From Orientallactaga sibirica (taxonomy: Eukaryota; Chordata; Mammalia; Rodentia; Dipodidae), in NCBI GenBank assembly GCA_036365145.1, contig JAEOAD010000052.1, positions 12,151,501 through 12,215,500 of the forward strand: a DNA stretch of 64,000 nucleotides, given 5' to 3'. The position numbers were made by a program, and so were the translations under genes. Positions 10,905-22,507 of the stretch are shown one piece after another. Within the stretch, counting starts at the first letter, position 1. Every line of letters starts with the position of its first letter. The notes beneath the pieces were generated by a model that did no database searches, was not told where the DNA came from, and was given only the letters and a program-made list of their open reading frames with translations.

Positions 10905-11067
10905 GGATGGGTGTGGTGGTGCACGCCTTTAATTCCAGCACTCAGGAGGCAGAGGTAGGAGGATCACTGTGAGTTGGAGGCCAGCCTGGGACTACATAGT
11001 GAATTCCAGGTCAGCCTGGGCTAGAGTGAGACCCTACCTCAAAAAACAAAACAAAACAAAACAAAAT
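10905..11067 (+). mobile_element. B1 SINE with (AAAAC)n tail
   Basis: Full B1 body; the tail is four AAAAC units, directly followed by a tRNA-derived SINE. Confidence 0.9.
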
Positions 11068-11278
11068 AGGTCTGGAGTGATGGCTTAATGGTTAAGACAC
11101 TTGCCTGCAAAGCCAAAGGACCCAGGTTTGATTCCCGGTACCCATGTAAGCCAGATGCACAAGGTGGCACATGCGTCTGGAGTTCGCTTGCAGTAGCTAC
11201 AAGGCCCTGTAATACCCATTCTTTCCGTGTGTATGTCAAATAAATAAATAAATAGATTAAAAAATATTTTTTAAAAAA
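11068..11278 (+). mobile_element. tRNA-derived SINE inserted in the tail of a B1
   Basis: Head TCTGGAGTGATGGCTTAATGG; body with an exact GCACAAGGTGGCAC at 11157-11170; tail AAATAAATAAATAAATAG. Confidence 0.9.
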
Positions 11279-11628
11279 CAAACTAACAAAAAAATAGTAA
11301 CTAAAAATACACCGGAAAATAATAGTGAGTTGGAAATGTTACATGTGCAAGCTTAATGCCATCTGAGTGTCAATATCCTGACAAAAGGAAGACAGACCAT
11401 CTGGGCTAATGTAGCTACAGATATCACATTGGTACCTTCCCATGGCAGAGATTTTCTAGGGCATAGATATTTAACCTAGCACCAGCAGGTCAATATGTAT
11501 GCCACCCTCTTAATGCCTTATAGAAAGATGTGTGAATATGGGCACAGGTACTTTGCCTGCCATTTTCACCCCAAGTATTAAAAGGGTCTGTAACTACTCA
11601 CATTATGAGTTGAAAACCTCGAGTGTAA

Positions 11629-11864
11629 AGCTGAAGAGATGGTTTAGCAGTTAAGGTGCTTGCTGGCAAAGCCAAAGTATGTAGGTTCAATTCCCCAGGA
11701 CCTATGTGAGCCGGATGAACAAGGTGGCACATGCATCTGAAGTTTGTTTGCAGCAACTGAAGGCCCTGGGGCCCCCTTCTCTTTCTCTTTCCCTATCTGC
11801 CTCTTTCCCTCTCAAATAAATAAAATAAATAAATTAATTTAAAGAAAGATTTTTTTTAAAAAAC
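11629..11864 (+). mobile_element. tRNA-derived SINE
   Basis: Target duplication AAAACCTCGAGTGTA on the left and AAAACCTCAAGTGTA on the right; all family blocks are present. Confidence 0.9.
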
Positions 11865-11977
11865 CTCAAGTGTACACACCCTAAACAAATGAACAATTTC
11901 TAAAATTGACTACTACAGATCTCAATCTTCTGCTTTTATAATTGGAAAATGTCAAATTAAAATTTTAAGACTAGAAC

Positions 11978-12127
11978 CTGAGTGTGGTGGTGCATGGCTT
12001 TAATGCCAGAACTCAAAAGGTAGGAGGAGGATCACTGTAAGTTCAAGGTTAGTTAAGGCTAGAGTAAGTTCAAGGTCAGCCTGTGTTAGAGTAAGGCTCT
12101 GTCTAAAAAAAAAAAAAAAAAAAAAAA
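11978..12127 (+). mobile_element. Old B1 SINE
   Basis: GAGTGTGGTGGTGCATGGC…AAGGTCAGCCTGTGTTAGAG with an A23 tail; strongly diverged in the middle. Confidence 0.75.
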
Positions 12128-12140
12128 GACATGAAAATTT

Positions 12141-12368
12141 AGGGCTGGAGAGATGGCTTAGCAATAGTTAAGGCTGTGAAGCCTAAGGACCCAGGTTTTA
12201 TTCCCCAGGACCCATGTAAGCCAGATACACATGGTGGTGCATGTGTCTGAAAATCTTTGCAGTGGCTAAAGGCAATGGCACATACATCTCTCTCTATATA
12301 TATTTGCCGCTCTCTCTCTCTATTAAACAAATAAAAGATAAAAAATAAAAAACTCATTAAAAAATTTT
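12141..12368 (+). mobile_element. tRNA-derived SINE
   Basis: GGGCTGGAGAGATGGCTTAGC…CCAGATACACATGG, (CT)n and TATATATATTT patches, then an AAATAAAAGATAAAAAATAA tail. Confidence 0.85.
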
Positions 12369-12496
12369 TTAAAGCTTAAAAAATGTGAGACTGCTTGGCC
12401 AGGAGTTTCCCACAGGGACTCCCTCCCCTAACACCGTGCCCTCTATCAAATAGGACTGAAGGCTGGGGTCACCTTTGACGATGCCTATCAAAGTTA

Positions 12497-12580
12497 GGTC
12501 TCACTGGTCCAGGCTGACCTGGAATTAACTATGTAGTCTCAGGGGTCACCTCCTACCTCTGCCTTGGGATGCCTGGATCA
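12497..12580 (-). mobile_element. B1 SINE fragment
   Basis: GTCTCACTGGTCCAGGCTGA, then ACTATGTAGTCTCAGGGGTC, then CCTACCTCTGCC; both ends are missing. Confidence 0.7.
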
Positions 12581-14178
12581 CTTTTAAAACCACACAGGAC
12601 CTATCTAGTCAACGTCATCTAAAGCTTTTGCACAGGTAGGATAACAGATGGTCCACACAGAAACAAAGTGTAACGTCCACGAAGAACTCCAGGATTCTAA
12701 TGACTCATGCTGAAGACTAGGAAAGCAACGGGACTATTTGCATAGCTGTCACGTCTGATCTGGTTCCACGGGACAGGGTCAAAATTCATGTTTTAGTTCT
12801 CATATGGAATGAAGAGTATACAACATCTCATGACTATTATTTCGCTGGCTGAAGATTTCCCTAGATCACAAATTTATAGTCATGCTTTTATAAGTGATTT
12901 CTGGGGATCATTTGTATACCACTGCCTGCCTACTTCCTCCCAAGCAAGGGTCCCCTCATCTTCAGGAATCAGTTTGCCATCATGTCCTTACTCTTGCTCA
13001 TCACCACAAGATCTTTATTCAGTCTGAGGCGAGAAGATCTCTGGGGCACTCTTATTTCCAGGTTGGCTCTGGCCTGGCCCTCAGATCTGTAGCTATTTAA
13101 GGCCTAGTAAGCCCAAGCCACTTGTCACCTGACACTCTCAGCTGAGCTGTGCTGGCGCTCTGCTCAAGCCATTCTTTAACAGAGCACCTACAGTGGCAGA
13201 CAGCGATTTTATCTGGCAATCTGTGTAATCAAATATCTGTTTTGTCTTAGGATTATCAGACCGTAAAGAATCTTGTTTGTGTCCCAGGTTGAAAGTCAGA
13301 AAATGACCACTAAATACCTTACTCATAATTTATGGTAAAAGGACTGAATTCTAAGTAAATTTCATTACCCCAGGTAATTAACTAATAATCAGGTATTATA
13401 CTCACTACCTCTCTGCCACTACAGACTGATAAACCCAGCAACCCTAAGGGCCAGCCTAGGACAAGAAGGAACGGCACCCCCTCCAAGAGAATGCCTGAAG
13501 AAAGACACTGTCGGTGCCTCCCTCCACCCCACGCAGGGGAGAGCCAGCTGGAGTCCAGAGTGAGTGGCTCAGGATGAGCTCAGCACAGCCTGCGTTCCTG
13601 GGTGACCTCACCGGGACCTCGAACTTGGTGCCCTACACCCTATGACTATCCTGCAGACACTGACTACTGATGCGGCTGGTCTCCTCTCACAGACAGGAAA
13701 CCATGTTTCCTAAAAACCTGTATGTTCCTAAATTCTGTAATTACTGGAAAAAATTTGAAAGAATCACATCTGTGTCACAGGTTTAAAAGATGCTTGCTAT
13801 GACAATCTTAACATCCTTTATCATTGTTTTGTAAAAAACGAAATGGAAATAAACATTCTTCAATCTACATCTTTAAATTTTTCCGTATTTTATTACATAT
13901 GAGGTATACTTTCAATGTTATGAAAGAAAAAAAAGAAAATTCATGAAAAATATGGAAAGAAGCTCTCAATTTTCAAGGTTCTTAGATACTTTAAGGGTAT
14001 GAAATATTTTTATTTCTCTCTAAAGAATTTTTCCACCTTCAAAGACTAATGTACCTTTTATATAATGTGAAGGACTTATTTTTCTTCAGCAACCTAAGCC
14101 TGATACTAACAAAATAAAATCAACAGATGATCCAGTCTAGTCCAAGCAGACAGGCTGCTTCTCTCGTGTGTAACTTAC
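12581..14178. other. LCLAT1 intron, unique part
   Basis: No repeat was recognised across 1.6 kb. 13440-13700 is GC-richer (CCTCCCTCCACCCCACGCAGG) and could be an old element or a conserved non-coding block, but I cannot decide from one sequence. Confidence 0.5.
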
Positions 14179-14347
14179 CACAGGAAGGGTGAGCCAGGTG
14201 GCCACTAAGCGGCTGCTGATCCAGCAATACCAAGACGGGTTTATTAACATCAAAGGTATAATGGGACCCAGCATAAAAATACTTCCCCAGAAGCTTCCAG
14301 CAAACAGGAAGAGTATAAAAAAAATCCCTTTCCATGACACCATGATT
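14179..14347 (-). CDS. LCLAT1: LCLAT1 first common coding exon with start codon (partial gene)
   Basis: The acceptor TTTATCTTTCAG is followed by AATC and the ATG at 14343-14341 (AATCATGG, with G at +4). Fifty-five codons follow: MVSWKGIFFILFLFAGSFWG, then the rest of a hydrophobic stretch (about residues 7-33), then NPSWYCWISSRLVATWLTLP, ending in Val. The donor is GTAAGT from 14178. The hydrophobic segment is the N-terminal membrane anchor typical of this AGPAT-like family. I chose this ATG because it begins the well-known shorter mammalian isoform. The frame stays open through AATC, so a longer N-terminal isoform spliced from an upstream exon is possible, but I found no such exon here. The next coding exon is at 5754. 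Confidence 0.95.
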
Positions 14348-15689
14348 CTGAAAGATAAAAGAGAGAGAGAGAGAGAGATCAAAGAATGTATTACCATACA
14401 TTTAATTGCTCAAATTCCATATCACAATGATACACACAATAATCTTTAATTGCAGGGTTACTGAAAGGACTTGATAAGGGCTAACAGAGCTGAACTTCCT
14501 GTATGCTCGATTGGCCTAACGGCCGTCAGGGCATCAAAAACTCATACTCACACTTGACACAGTGAATAAATGTTTGACCTGCAGGCATAAAAGTTGTCTG
14601 GGAGCCTTGCTTGTTTGTTTTACCAATTAATGCTACTGTAAAACTACCTTTTCTAGAATGTTATATAACACAAAATTTAAAAGACTGCCGAAGTTTTTCT
14701 CTGCCTAGAAGCAGAAAAACTGAGTGCAGATTTTCAGCTTTTTAAGGGTGAGCACACCTAACAGCAATGATAATTTAACAGAGCACACACACACACATTT
14801 TCAGAAATCTAGAACTGTTCTTTCTTTACATTAGATGAAAAACAAATGAAAGAGTCACACCTTTGGGTACTTGGTCTTAAGCTGGCTCTCGAGCTGGTGG
14901 CTCTCGGCAGTGGGTGAGAGTGGGCTTTACTGGGCCACCTGCCAAAGCATTACTTTGGATCAGAACCTAAGGCGGCCATTTTAAAATAAATACTTTGAAT
15001 CACATTTTAAAATGAAACTCCAACATTTGTTTTTATAACCTAACTTTAACAGAGCAAACTAATTAATTCAAGATAATAGTGGTTGTAAATATCACAACTA
15101 TGAAAATAGTGGATTCAAAAATGGTGTTCCATAGATCAGGGCCTTGTACATTTTTAGAATGAAAAGAGGAAACAAAATTAAAATTTCAAATATTGTGATT
15201 TTTTTAAAAAAATGTAGGACAAACAACCAAATTGGACAAATCTCTGACCAACACAGGATCAAGTTTATCTGTATACCAAATGTATTTTTACCAGAGTTAC
15301 AGACATGTAGGGCCATACCCAGCTGTTTATATGGGTCTTGCAGATGGAAGTCCAGCAGTCTCCAAGGCTTCCCAGGCCCTCGTGCTTACCCAAGGAGCAC
15401 TCTTAGCTACTAAGCCCATCGCTCCAGCCCAAAATTATACTTCTTGCATTTCACTCTATTAATGAAAAAGCTCTGGAAATACCCATGTGCTTCAAAAAGT
15501 TAGGAAAGTGAAGATTAACTTTGAATTTTAAGTATTTTATTGCTATGTTATATATTTATATACATGCATATTATGAAATAGCTTACAGTTTTATAGTGTA
15601 TTTTGTATAGTTATGTTTATTCTATTCAATATTAATATATGTTATACTCAGTTTGGATTCAGAAAATTTCCCAATGGGAAAAAATTAAA
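14348..15689 (-). other. LCLAT1: Probable LCLAT1 5' intron, mostly unique
   Basis: The acceptor tract is (GA)n/(TC)n at 14360-14379. About 15320-15430 ends with CTACTAAGCCCATCGCTCCAGCCC, the reverse of a SINE head, so a worn minus-strand SINE is likely there. The rest is AT-rich with no exon recognised. Confidence 0.55.
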
Positions 15690-15981
15690 CTGGGGTTAGG
15701 GAGATAGCTCAGTCTGTAAAGTGCTCTCTGTACAAACGTAAAGACTTGAGGGCCTGAGTTTGGATCAACAGCACCCATGTCAAAAGGCGGGTGTGAGAAC
15801 AAGCACCTGTGATCCCAAAGGTGCGGAGACACAGACAGGAGGATCTGTGGAGCCTCCTAGCCAAGCAGTGAGTTCCAGGCTCAGTGAGAAAGATCATGTC
15901 AAAAACAAGGTTGGCAGTAACTGAGTGAAAACATCCAATGTCGACCTCTGGCTATACACATGCATGTGCGCACGTGCACGT

Positions 15982-16016
<35 letters not shown>
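15690..16016 (+). mobile_element. B4 SINE (ID head + B1 body) with (CA)n tail
   Basis: The ID-like head GGGGTTAGGGAGATAGCTCAG, a worn B1 part, CCTCTGGCTATACACATGCATG and a (CA)19 tail at about 15979-16016 are in the B4 order. A purine-pyrimidine alternating TGTGCGCACGTGCACGTGCA lies just before the tail. Confidence 0.8.
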
Positions 16017-16018
<2 letters not shown>

Positions 16019-16538
16019 GAAAATGAACCCTAGATGGGCTCATTAGTGATCAGTGAGATAAAAAGTTAAGAGCTACCATTTTCCTTATATTTAATTAACA
16101 AAAAATAAAAATACTTGAAACATTTAACAATAACACAGCCACTAAGATTACACATTAGTACCAGCTTTAGGTAAGATATAAGGCAGTATTTGCTAATTAG
16201 GAATGTGTACACTTAACTGCATTCCAAGATGTCTATTACGTAGAAATACAGAAGTGCACAAAGACCTGGGTACAAGTTGCAATACTGAACAAGTGAGAAA
16301 GAAAGCCTGCTGCTAAGGGAACAAAGAACACTTCAAAGCACTTTTGTGTTACAAAATACCAAAGCAGCCATTCACAAGAATAGGGGAACCCAAACTGTCT
16401 AATACGGAAAAATATTTGTGATAGATTGCTGTTCAATATATAAATAAGTCTAGTTAAAAAACTTGGTTGTATGACCTCATTTTTGCCTTAAGTGAAATTC
16501 TGGAAAAAAAAAAAAAAAACATTTGTATTTGGAAGTAT
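16017..16538. other. Unique intronic sequence
   Basis: No repeat or gene is recognised apart from an A18 run at 16503-16519. Confidence 0.5.
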
Positions 16539-16756
16539 TTTTTTTTAGTTTATTTATTTATTTCTTTATTTGAGAGACAGAGGCAGGCAGATAGACAAGG
16601 AGAGAATGGGCATGCCAAAGCCTGTAGCCACTGCAAATAAACTCCAGACGCAAGTGCCATCTTGTGTATCTGGCTTGTGTGGGTCCTGGAGAATCAAACC
16701 TGTGTCCTTTGGCTTTGCAGGCAAACGCCTTGGCCACTAAAGCATCTCTCCAGCCC
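16539..16756 (-). mobile_element. tRNA-derived SINE
   Basis: Reverse orientation, ending CATCTCTCCAGCCC. TGGAAGTAT flanks both sides (16530-16538 and 16757-16765). Confidence 0.9.
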
Positions 16757-17231
16757 TGGAAGTATGCTTTGAAAAGTGAATTTTAAAGTCTGGTCAGAAG
16801 TCATAATAAATGCAAGATGATTCCACAAAGAAGCTGCCTGGAGATGCCATCTTCTCATCAATCTCCTTTGACCCTATCATCCCTTATGGGGTTCCTCTTG
16901 AACTAACCCAACTGCTGTTCCACACACAGCTCAGACTCCTGCGACAGAAAAAAAAAAAGCAGATTCACAATCCAGCTGAACAGAACAATACAGAGCTAAC
17001 CCAATTAATGTTTCAAAACATATATTACAAATCATATAATTACCATTAATTTATATTATAGACATTACAGAGAAGTATACATGGTTGTAATATGGCATTG
17101 GTTGATGTTTATTTTTGTTTTTATGTGTGTGGGTTTCTTTTGTGTATGCATGGTGAATTTTTCCCTCCTCTCCTGTTGCCTATAGCCCTCTTGATGAACA
17201 TCATCTTCTTGGTTTGCCTTCTCCCCCCTTT
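16757..17231. other. Unique intronic sequence
   Basis: No exon or clear repeat is seen. Confidence 0.5.
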
Positions 17232-17310
17232 TTCTTGAAGTGCTAAGAATCAACCCAGGACCTCTTATATGCCAGGCAAGCATTCAACCACTAAGTCACA
17301 CCCCTAACTG
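17232..17310 (-). mobile_element. ID-type SINE fragment
   Basis: AATCAACCCAGGACCTCTTATATGCC…CATTCAACCACTAAG is the reverse of an ID tRNA-like head. Confidence 0.65.
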
Positions 17311-17368
17311 AAGAATTCCAAAAGCTAAAATCAAAACAAAAAGGTCTGCAAATGTTCCACATATAGAT

Positions 17369-17470
17369 TACATATTCTCAGCTCAGTGGTAGAAAACCTG
17401 CCCAGCATGTGCAATGTCATGGGTCTGACCGTCAGCATCACACAGTAAAAAAGAAAAAGAAAAGAAAGCT
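17369..17470 (+). mobile_element. ID-type SINE
   Basis: CTCAGCTCAGTGGTAGAAAACCTGCCCAGCATG…ATGGGTCTGACCGTCAGCATC is followed by an A-rich tail; box A and box B positions fit ID/tRNA-Ala-like heads. Confidence 0.75.
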
Positions 17471-17629
17471 AAGAAAATCCCTTCCTCCATGTCAGACAGA
17501 AAACCACGAGAGTCCAGCAGAAGACGAAGTCCCATACGCACAGAACACAAGGTCCAGAAAGAGCAGTGGGATTCGAGAAGCTGAGGGGAAGCAATGGGCA
17601 GCAAATAATCCAAGAAAATTCTCCAGGAC

Positions 17630-17726
17630 CACACACACACGCGCACACACACACACGCACGCACACATACATGCACATGCACACACGTACATGCATGTGC
17701 ACAGGCACAGGCGCACACGCACACAG
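17630..17726. repeat. Alternating CA/CG/TG microsatellite
   Basis: A run of ACACAC, GCGCAC and ATGCAC blocks with nearly strict purine-pyrimidine alternation for about 97 bp. The Cys/Val-rich minus-strand and His-rich plus-strand frames here are simple-repeat artefacts. Confidence 0.9.
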
Positions 17727-18791
17727 TAACAGAGCCTACTGGAATAACAGGTAACAACAGACAGTAACCAAAGCACAACATGAAATCAAGAACATTCCAG
17801 AAACTTCTATCACATGTTATCAAAGTTCAACCTGCTTGAGACTCCAAAAGCAATATGAAAACAGTACAGTGCCTACAAACTTCTGAAGAAATTGATTTCC
17901 AATCAGGTGCTTACGGATCAAGAGTTAGGATACTTCGTATTAATACACTGTCTTTCCTTCACAAAAATAGAAAGGTTGAAGCACAGGAAATAAGACATCC
18001 AACACATGTCAAGGAAGTCTCAAAGGTAATCAGTCTAAAAAAAGAGAGAGAGATTCTGAAAGCTGTGCACCCCCAACCCTTCCTACTGAACACATCTTTC
18101 TGAGCCAAGAACAGAATGCCAAGGAGAACCAGGCACACATTTTAACCTGCACTTGGCTCCTTGGCCAATTCCTGCTGTCCCTTACACCCGTCGCTTCCAG
18201 GTCACCTGATGGCACTCATGTCATCTGTCTTGAGTTCTGCTTTGACTCCCTGAGAAACAGAAGGAGTGCACTGTAACTGAGAGGCAGAAAACCTATTCCC
18301 ACCAGACAGCCAATAACTGCAGAGTTCTGCTTGCCAGCCTCGTGCTTGAATGAACCTGCCCAGTGCCTCTGCTGGAAGAGGATCTGGCCCACTCTCTGGG
18401 AACTGAAGTTTGATGAACATCCACAGTCTGCAGTTAAAAGGTTATCCCATCTGCTAACGGTGGCAGTAGCAGAGTGCTTACCTCTCATTGTTCCAAAAAA
18501 TAACAAAACCAAGCTATACACAGATAGACAGACTTAAAGATGGACAGACAGATTAGAAGTATATATGAAGGTGGTGCATGTTTAAAGAGAAAATGGAAGT
18601 GACTGTCACAAAGAATAATGGCTCTGAAGGGGACATACAGGACTTGTAAAGCAGTGGCAACATTCTACTTTTTAAGGGTACATATATGATTACCAAGAAT
18701 AATTTTTATACTATCAACAACCATGTAACATGAGCAATGACACACACCACATAGCAAGTAACACAGCAACAACAATAAAAATGTTTTTATT
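17727..18791. other. Unique intronic sequence
   Basis: 18100-18520 is GC-richer, with a (GACA)-like patch at 18527-18553 (AGATAGACAGAC). No exon is recognised. Confidence 0.5.
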
Positions 18792-19004
18792 GGGCTGGAA
18801 GGATGGCTTAGTGGTTAAGGCGTTTGCCTGCAAAACCAAAGGACCCAGGTTTGATTCCCCAGAACCCACATTAGCCAGATGCACGAGAGCGCATGCATCT
18901 GGAGTTTTTTCCAGCAGCTAGAGGCCCTGATGCTCCCATTCTCTCCCCGCCCCCCTCACTGGCAAATAAGTAAATAAATAAAAATAAAATATTATTTTAA
19001 AAAG
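18792..19004 (+). mobile_element. tRNA-derived SINE
   Basis: Target duplication ATGTTTTTATT on the left and AAGTTTTTATT on the right; complete family structure with AAGTAAATAAATAAAAATAA tail. Confidence 0.9.
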
Positions 19005-19150
19005 TTTTTATTAGTCCCTACACTTGGCAGGAACAGGGAATGAACAGAGCTTTCACTTTTTAATTCATGGGGGGGGACATTACTCTAATTTAAGAATGAG
19101 CATGCCTTTTGCAACTTAAAATATTTTAATTATAAAAATGTCATGTTATG

Positions 19151-19326
19151 CCAGGCGTGGTGGTGCACGCCTTTAATCCCAGCACTAGGGAGGCAGAGGT
19201 AGGAGGATCACCATGAGTTCGAGGCCACCCTGAGACTACAGAGTGAATTACAGGTCAGCCTCAGCTAGAGTGAGACCCTACCTCAAAAAAACAAACAAAC
19301 AAATAAAAAAACAAAAAACAAAAAAA
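19151..19326 (+). mobile_element. B1 SINE
   Basis: Starts CCAGGCGTGGTGGTGCACGC, tail (CAAA)n. The flanking sequence TCATGTTA recurs just after the tail. Confidence 0.9.
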
Positions 19327-19480
19327 TTCATGTTAGGATTGTTCTTAGTTAAATGCACTTAGAAAAGGCAATCCTTGAGTCAGGTCAGACAATACGTCAG
19401 GTTAGTGCATAATTATTCCAAGACTGTAACACAACACATAAGCAGTATATTGTCTTGACTCAAATGACAAAAATCAAATA

Positions 19481-19615
19481 CAATCCCAGCACTTGGGAGG
19501 CAGAGGTAGGAGGATTGCTGGGAGTTCAAGGCCACCCTGAGACTACATAGCAAATTCCAGGTCAGCCTGAGCCAGAGTGAGACCCTACCTCAAAAAAACA
19601 AAAAAAAAAAAAAAT
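19481..19615 (+). mobile_element. B1 SINE, 5'-truncated
   Basis: It begins at CAATCCCAGCACTTGGGAGG, lacking about 25 bp of the start. AAATCAAATA flanks both sides, so the truncation happened during insertion. Confidence 0.9.
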
Positions 19616-20089
19616 CAAATATATTAAAAAATGTCAAATACTGCACATACAAGAGTAGGTATTATTGGAAAATGATAATTTAACAGTGAAATTTTTATAT
19701 AATTTGTTCAATAGTTAAAACATACATAGCCTAATTACTGGGAACATTGAATATTTGAAGCACGTAAGCACACTCCTTACATAGCTGAGGACAGATACTT
19801 GTCATGTGCCACTCCTCTGGCAAGGGTCACGTCTACACACAATCACAGATGAAACCACTGATTTCGTTTTCGTACAGACATGAAATATTTCTGAGCTAAT
19901 TTATTTTAAATCCATGTGTGCACGATAACTGAGAAGCCCTATCCTGCCCAACAGGCACATACATTATCTTTGTAACTGCTGTTAGAGTTATCACAAGCCT
20001 TTCTGCACATATAACAAGGACCTATCTAGTATTTTTCACATCTTGATCACATACATCTATTTTCTTGCCTAATAACATGGTACATTTCT
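19616..20089. other. Unique AT-rich intronic sequence
   Basis: No repeat or gene is recognised. Confidence 0.5.
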
Positions 20090-20276
20090 TCTTTTTACTA
20101 TTTTATGTATTTGTAAGCAGAGAGAGTGAGACAGACAGCATGGGAACACCAGGGCCTCTTGCCACTGCAAACAACGCTACACATATGCACCACTTCATGC
20201 ATCTGGCTTTACACAGGTACTCAGCAATCGAACCTGGGTCAGCAGTCTTAGTGAGCAAGTGCCTTTAACCAGCCCT
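20090..20276 (-). mobile_element. tRNA-derived SINE, older copy
   Basis: GAACACCAGGGCCTCTTGCCACTGC…ATCGAACCTGGGTC…TTTAACCAGCCC, flanked by GGTACATTTCTT and GGTGCATTTCTT. Confidence 0.85.
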
Positions 20277-20545
20277 GGTGCATTTCTTTATTCCCAAACT
20301 AAGTATTGTACATTTTCCCCTTTTGATTAACAAAAGGATAGGAGCTACGTTTAACATTCAAATCTGGAAATTATCTAGAAACACTCTCCTGTTATCCTTT
20401 TATGTTTATTCTCCATAGGATCATCGCATATATGTTTTATTATAGCTAACTTTAAACTCAGGAAACAGATCAATTTAAAATAATTCAGATTGAATGTTAC
20501 TATTACTGATCTTATTCATCTTACTAGCTTTAAAAAATGAGTCTG
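20277..20545. other. Unique AT-rich intronic sequence
   Basis: Nothing recognised. Confidence 0.5.
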
Positions 20546-20708
20546 ACCAGGCATGGTGGCACACACCTTTAATCACAGCACTCGGGAGGCACAGGTAGGA
20601 GTGTTGCTGATAGTTCAAGGCCACCCTGAGACTTCATAGTAAATTCCAGGTCAGCCTGGACTCCAGTGAGACCCTATCTTGAAAAACCACACACACACAC
20701 ACAAAAAA
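20546..20708 (+). mobile_element. B1 SINE
   Basis: Complete body with (CA)n then A6 tail; GAGTCTG flanks both sides. Confidence 0.9.
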
Positions 20709-21962
20709 GAGTCTGTATTAGACTCAGAAATCACTAAAACTTTTTATTTAAAAATTTGTATTCAAAATATCCTTAAGACAAAAAAAGTATGCTCCTTAAA
20801 TATAAGCAAATCACCAGAATAAACAAGACTTCATTTGACAAAGAAGAGTAAAAAGAATTTGGAATAACTAGTTGGGAAGGAGGGCATCAGCTGAGAGGAG
20901 ACACGGAGAGGGACAGAGGGAGGAAGAAGGTGGTGCTTTGTAGGAAATTATGATCAAGAAACACTGTGCATGTGTATGGAGATTGTCAGTTTTAAAAGAG
21001 TAAAAAAAAGAAAAAACTTGAAACCCTGCTCGGTATCAGTTAAGGATTCATAAGGCTGATGGAGGAAGTGAAAAGGATGTTCTGGAACAATGATCTGTTT
21101 GGGGTGGGGACAGGAGCACAGGTATATAACAAGACAGGGACACTGTATAGCTCCCTTTTCCTAAAACAGCCTGAAAAAAATATTACTTTCTCATATACAA
21201 AAAGGCACAAGGAAGCAAATACCTTAGAGTTAAAGACTGTGGGAGAAATCAAGCCACACTATCAATCCAGGCAAAATGAAGCAGGACTGTGAAGGAGAAG
21301 AGTGGGCCAAACCTCAGCTGTATCAAAAGGAAGCATTCAAACAGATTCTGTCCATAAGCCCATAAACCCTGTGGGAGGAAGTCCACTCTGATGGTTCCTA
21401 GAGCTGAGTCAGGGCAGTGAACGTGTGTCAAGATAAATTTGCTGATCTCATTAGCTGTCTTTTGGTGTCTGGAAGAAACTATATACATCATATAAGATGG
21501 AGCTTTGTAAATATAATATGTAAATAATAGATCCATATTCTCTAAATCCTGATGCAATTCTTTTACTTCCAATGCATTCAGAAGTTAGCACAGAGAAAGC
21601 ATACATTGCAGGATCTATTTATCCAATGTTTCAAAACAGGTGAATAATCGTATCATGTTAGAGATCCGAGCAAAGGTTCTCCTGGGGAGGTGTCATGTGG
21701 AAGCCACGGGCATCCGGGATCTCGGAAGCTCTGTCTGCCGATTACACTTGGTGGATTTATTTGCTTTGTGAAGTTCACTCAATAGTATACCTGTGGTAAG
21801 TGAGCTCTTGAATATTTCTATTTCAACATATTATAATAACATTTACATGTAATCACTTAAACTGGATTCTTTCTAAGTGATCCAGTTGGATAATATGTAG
21901 TTCATAAGAAAAGGATACAAATGGTCAATGTCAGCTTTGCCTTTCATATTCCCAAAGCCATC
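20709..21962. other. Unique intronic sequence
   Basis: A purine-rich patch lies at 20870-20935 (GGAAGGAGGGC…GAGGAAGAAGG). Open frames at 21059-21292 (plus) and 21249-21572 (minus) give no recognisable protein. Confidence 0.5.
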
Positions 21963-22088
21963 CTTGAGCCAAACTCAGTGGTACACTCATGTAATTGCAG
22001 CACTGGGGAGACTGAGGCAGGAGGATCATGAGTTCAAGAAGGTCAGCCTAGGCTACATTAAAAATATTATCTCAAAACAAACAAAAAG
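21963..22088 (+). mobile_element. Old B1 SINE
   Basis: ACTCAGTGGTACACTCATGTAA, then GAGACTGAGGCAGGAGGATC, then CAGCCTAGGCTACATTA; heavily diverged with internal deletions. Confidence 0.7.
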
Positions 22089-22350
22089 AATCATTCCACT
22101 TACTTGCTTCATAGTATTTATCTCTACTTACTTGAAGTTTAAGCTCGTGATAAATCACAGAACCCAGAAAGGACTAAAAGATAGATGCTCAGAGACCATC
22201 AAAGCCACTGAGAGGCCCACGGAGACCAAATCCACATGCACAACTTAGGAGGAGTCAACAAAGGAAAAGGAAAGGGAGGAGGGAGAACAGACATTCTCTT
22301 AAAAATAAAGTTCTAGCAAAAATAGTTATTTTAAAAGTTAGGGAAACAAA

Positions 22351-22507
22351 GCCGGTCGTGGTGGTGCATGCATGCCTTTAATCCCAGCACTCGGGAGGCA
22401 GAGGTAGGAGGATCGCCATGAGTTCGAGGCCACCCTGAGAATACTGAGTGAATTCCAGGTCAGCCTGAGCTAGAGTGAGACCCTACCTTTAAAAAAAAAA
22501 AAAAAAA
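22351..22507 (+). mobile_element. B1 SINE
   Basis: AGTTAGGGAAACAA on the left and AGTCAGGGAAACAA on the right; complete body, A19 tail. Confidence 0.92.

Larger units (their letters stand above)
5755..14178 (-). other. LCLAT1: LCLAT1 intron between the two visible coding exons (8424 bp)
   Basis: It is bounded by GTAAGT at 14178-14173 and AG at 5756-5755 in gene sense. Phase is 0 at both ends (…LPV | ALLE…). More than half is transposon: an opposite-strand L1 with two SINE insertions, then B1 and tRNA-derived SINEs to 12.6 kb. Confidence 0.9.

Noticed and set aside
17383..17823. Cys/Val-rich 146-codon minus frame and His/Thr-rich plus frames
   Set aside because: Translations of the alternating CA/TG repeat.
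18470..18500. Minus-strand splice donor after an ATG (ATGAGAG|GTAAGC) as an upstream LCLAT1 exon
   Set aside because: The preceding sequence shows no acceptor or coding match and the phase would not give the known N-terminus; a lone GTAAG match is common by chance.
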